From positions 682,001 through 746,000 of the forward strand of contig CAVYJC010000007.1 in NCBI GenBank assembly GCA_963768715.1: DNA of 64,000 bases. Reading direction: 5' to 3'. This document shows positions 62,977-64,000 of the stretch, piece after piece. The position numbers and the translations under genes are program-made. How positions within the stretch are numbered: the stretch's first letter is position 1; each line of letters begins with the position of its first letter. The stretch is from DATKEJ01 sp963768715 (GTDB taxonomy: Bacteria; Bacteroidota; Rhodothermia; Rhodothermales; DATKEJ01). The notes under the pieces are model-generated. The model was not told the origin of the DNA. It made no database searches and saw only the letters and a program-made list of their open reading frames with translations.

Positions 62977-64000
62977 TTATGAAGAAACTCTAATGGCGGC
63001 CGAATCCGCGTCGACGTAGATGCGGCGAACCCTTCGGCCGATGCCCGTCCATATCTCGTACGGTATCGTCTGCGCCCACTTCGCTACCTCGGCCACATGG
63101 GGACCTCCGTTGCCGAAAAGCACGGCCTTGGTCCCGGGACTCACCTTGGTTTCGCCCACTTTGATCGCCGCCATGATCATGTCCATGCAGATCGCTCCGA
63201 CAATCTCACAGCGAGCCCCATCGATTCCCGCCCAAGCTTTCCCTTCGAGGATGCGCCTGTAACCATCGGCATACCCAATGCCCAGCGTCGCAACCACCAT
63301 GCTTTCGGGCGCGATCCATCGGCCGCCGTACGATATGGACGTACCTGCTGCGACAGTCTTTACCTGGGTGACGGCGGCAGTGAGCATCATTACCTGCCGT
63401 AGATCGAGCGCCTCGCGTGTTTCGTCGCGAACCGGACTCCCATACAGGCCGACGCCCGTCCGGACCAGCGTCTGTGGATAGCGCAGAAACGAGTCCTGCA
63501 ACCTGAAAATGGCCTCGGTATTCGCCACGTGAACCACTCGGTCGTCGGTAGATACGTCTTTGAGCGCGCGATCGAATCGCTCGATCTGATCGCGAGCTGA
63601 AGACAAATCGTCTGCATCAGCCGCGGCCAGATGGGTATAGAGTCCAACCAGATCGATGCGGTCAAGGCCTTCCAGAAAGCGCACGGTTGACAGGGTTTCC
63701 GCAGGATCGATGCCGATCCGCCCCATTCCCGTGTCTACTTTGAGATGGACACGGAGTCGGCGCTTGTTCGCAGGCAATTCTGCGAGCGCCTCAGCAGCCT
63801 CCTTCGAAGCGATCGTGGCGTCGAGGTTGAATTCTTCATACCATCGCGCCCACTCGGGCTGCATCGCGCCCATGACAAGGATGCGACAATCGATTCCATG
63901 CCTCCGGAGGGTGGCGGCTTCGGAGATCGTTGCCACCGCAAGCCACTCCACACCCTCGGCAAGAAGGGCTTCCGACACCCTGACCGCCCCGTGCCCGTAT
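62977..64000 (-). CDS. alr: Alanine racemase, N-terminus cut by window edge
   Basis: A PLP-dependent racemase making D-alanine for peptidoglycan. The frame is open to the right edge and begins there with YGHGAVRVSEALLAEG, the block just after the PLP lysine, so only about 40 N-terminal residues including the lysine are missing. VHLKVDTGMGRIGI, RTGVGLYGS and ATLGIGYADGYRR-like segments plus the catalytic Tyr region (TSISYGGRW) are present. It is transcribed in the same direction as the two-component genes, 80 bases upstream of them. Confidence 0.93.
   Translation of the reverse strand, partial: YGHGAVRVSEALLAEGVEWLAVATISEAATLRRHGIDCRILVMGAMQPEWARWYEEFNLDATIASKEAAEALAELPANKRRLRVHLKVDTGMGRIGIDPAETLSTVRFLEGLDRIDLVGLYTHLAAADADDLSSARDQIERFDRALKDVSTDDRVVHVANTEAIFRLQDSFLRYPQTLVRTGVGLYGSPVRDETREALDLRQVMMLTAAVTQVKTVAAGTSISYGGRWIAPESMVVATLGIGYADGYRRILEGKAWAGIDGARCEIVGAICMDMIMAAIKVGETKVSPGTKAVLFGNGGPHVAEVAKWAQTIPYEIWTGIGRRVRRIYVDADSAAIRVSS

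Overview
The window looks like a chromosomal piece of a moderately GC-rich Gram-negative bacterium of the Bacteroidota/Rhodothermota type. The support is inference from gene content: a fused alpha-beta 2-oxoacid dehydrogenase E1, a DUF4292 lipoprotein, a BamA-like barrel protein, an EnvC-like M23 protein, the order Nif3 - zinc-ribbon protein - RNase P RNA, and a groESL operon behind a CIRCE element. No rRNA, tRNA, phage, transposase or CRISPR was found.

Left part (1-24.6 kb, accessory). A minus-strand operon runs rhaB - bifunctional rhaD - fdhD - small DUF7009-like gene - formate-dehydrogenase-like molybdoenzyme, followed by a truncated MFS transporter. The divergent plus-strand group is rhaI - sodium/solute symporter - nitrilase-type hydrolase. 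Together rhaI, rhaB and rhaD convert L-rhamnose to DHAP and L-lactaldehyde plus its oxidation product, and the symporter is the likely importer. Next come a beta-barrel protein, an aldo/keto reductase, a creatininase-family hydrolase, an NAD-dependent epimerase and a DHDPS-family aldolase, which look like a second small-molecule pathway. Two receptor-like Ser/Thr kinases with TPR tails follow, then a striking five-copy tandem array of tiny lipoprotein genes with a 247-bp period. Seven genes in this part are broken by 14 frameshifts. Every one is a +1 event, and removing one base per event makes each gene length a multiple of three.

Right part (25-64 kb, core-like, no frameshift seen). 25-32 kb: TPR lipoprotein, DUF4292 lipoprotein, EnvC-like protein, UMF1-type MFS, Nif3, degenerate zinc-ribbon protein, rnpB. 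32.9-37.3 kb: DsbA-like protein, secG, NUDIX hydrolase, rsmE, BamA-like protein. 37.4-42.5 kb: mutY, three small membrane proteins, groES/groEL. 42.5-47 kb: an RND exporter with a LolA-like and an outer-membrane partner, ending in an unclassified structured RNA candidate with a strong terminator. 47.2-55.7 kb: lipoprotein, B12-type ABC ATPase, ATP:cob(I)alamin adenosyltransferase, M48 peptidase, DUF481 protein, a second RsmE-family methyltransferase, a hotdog thioesterase, a stand-alone B12-binding protein, an RmlD-like reductase, serS. 55.8-64 kb: TPR lipoprotein, trans-sulfuration PLP enzyme, fused E1, a PhoR/PhoB-like two-component pair, and alanine racemase cut by the window end.

The main points for a second look are the lipoprotein array with its palindrome-rich upstream region, the uniform +1 polarity of the frameshifts, the structured RNA at 47.0-47.25 kb, and the rhamnose/formate-dehydrogenase operon.
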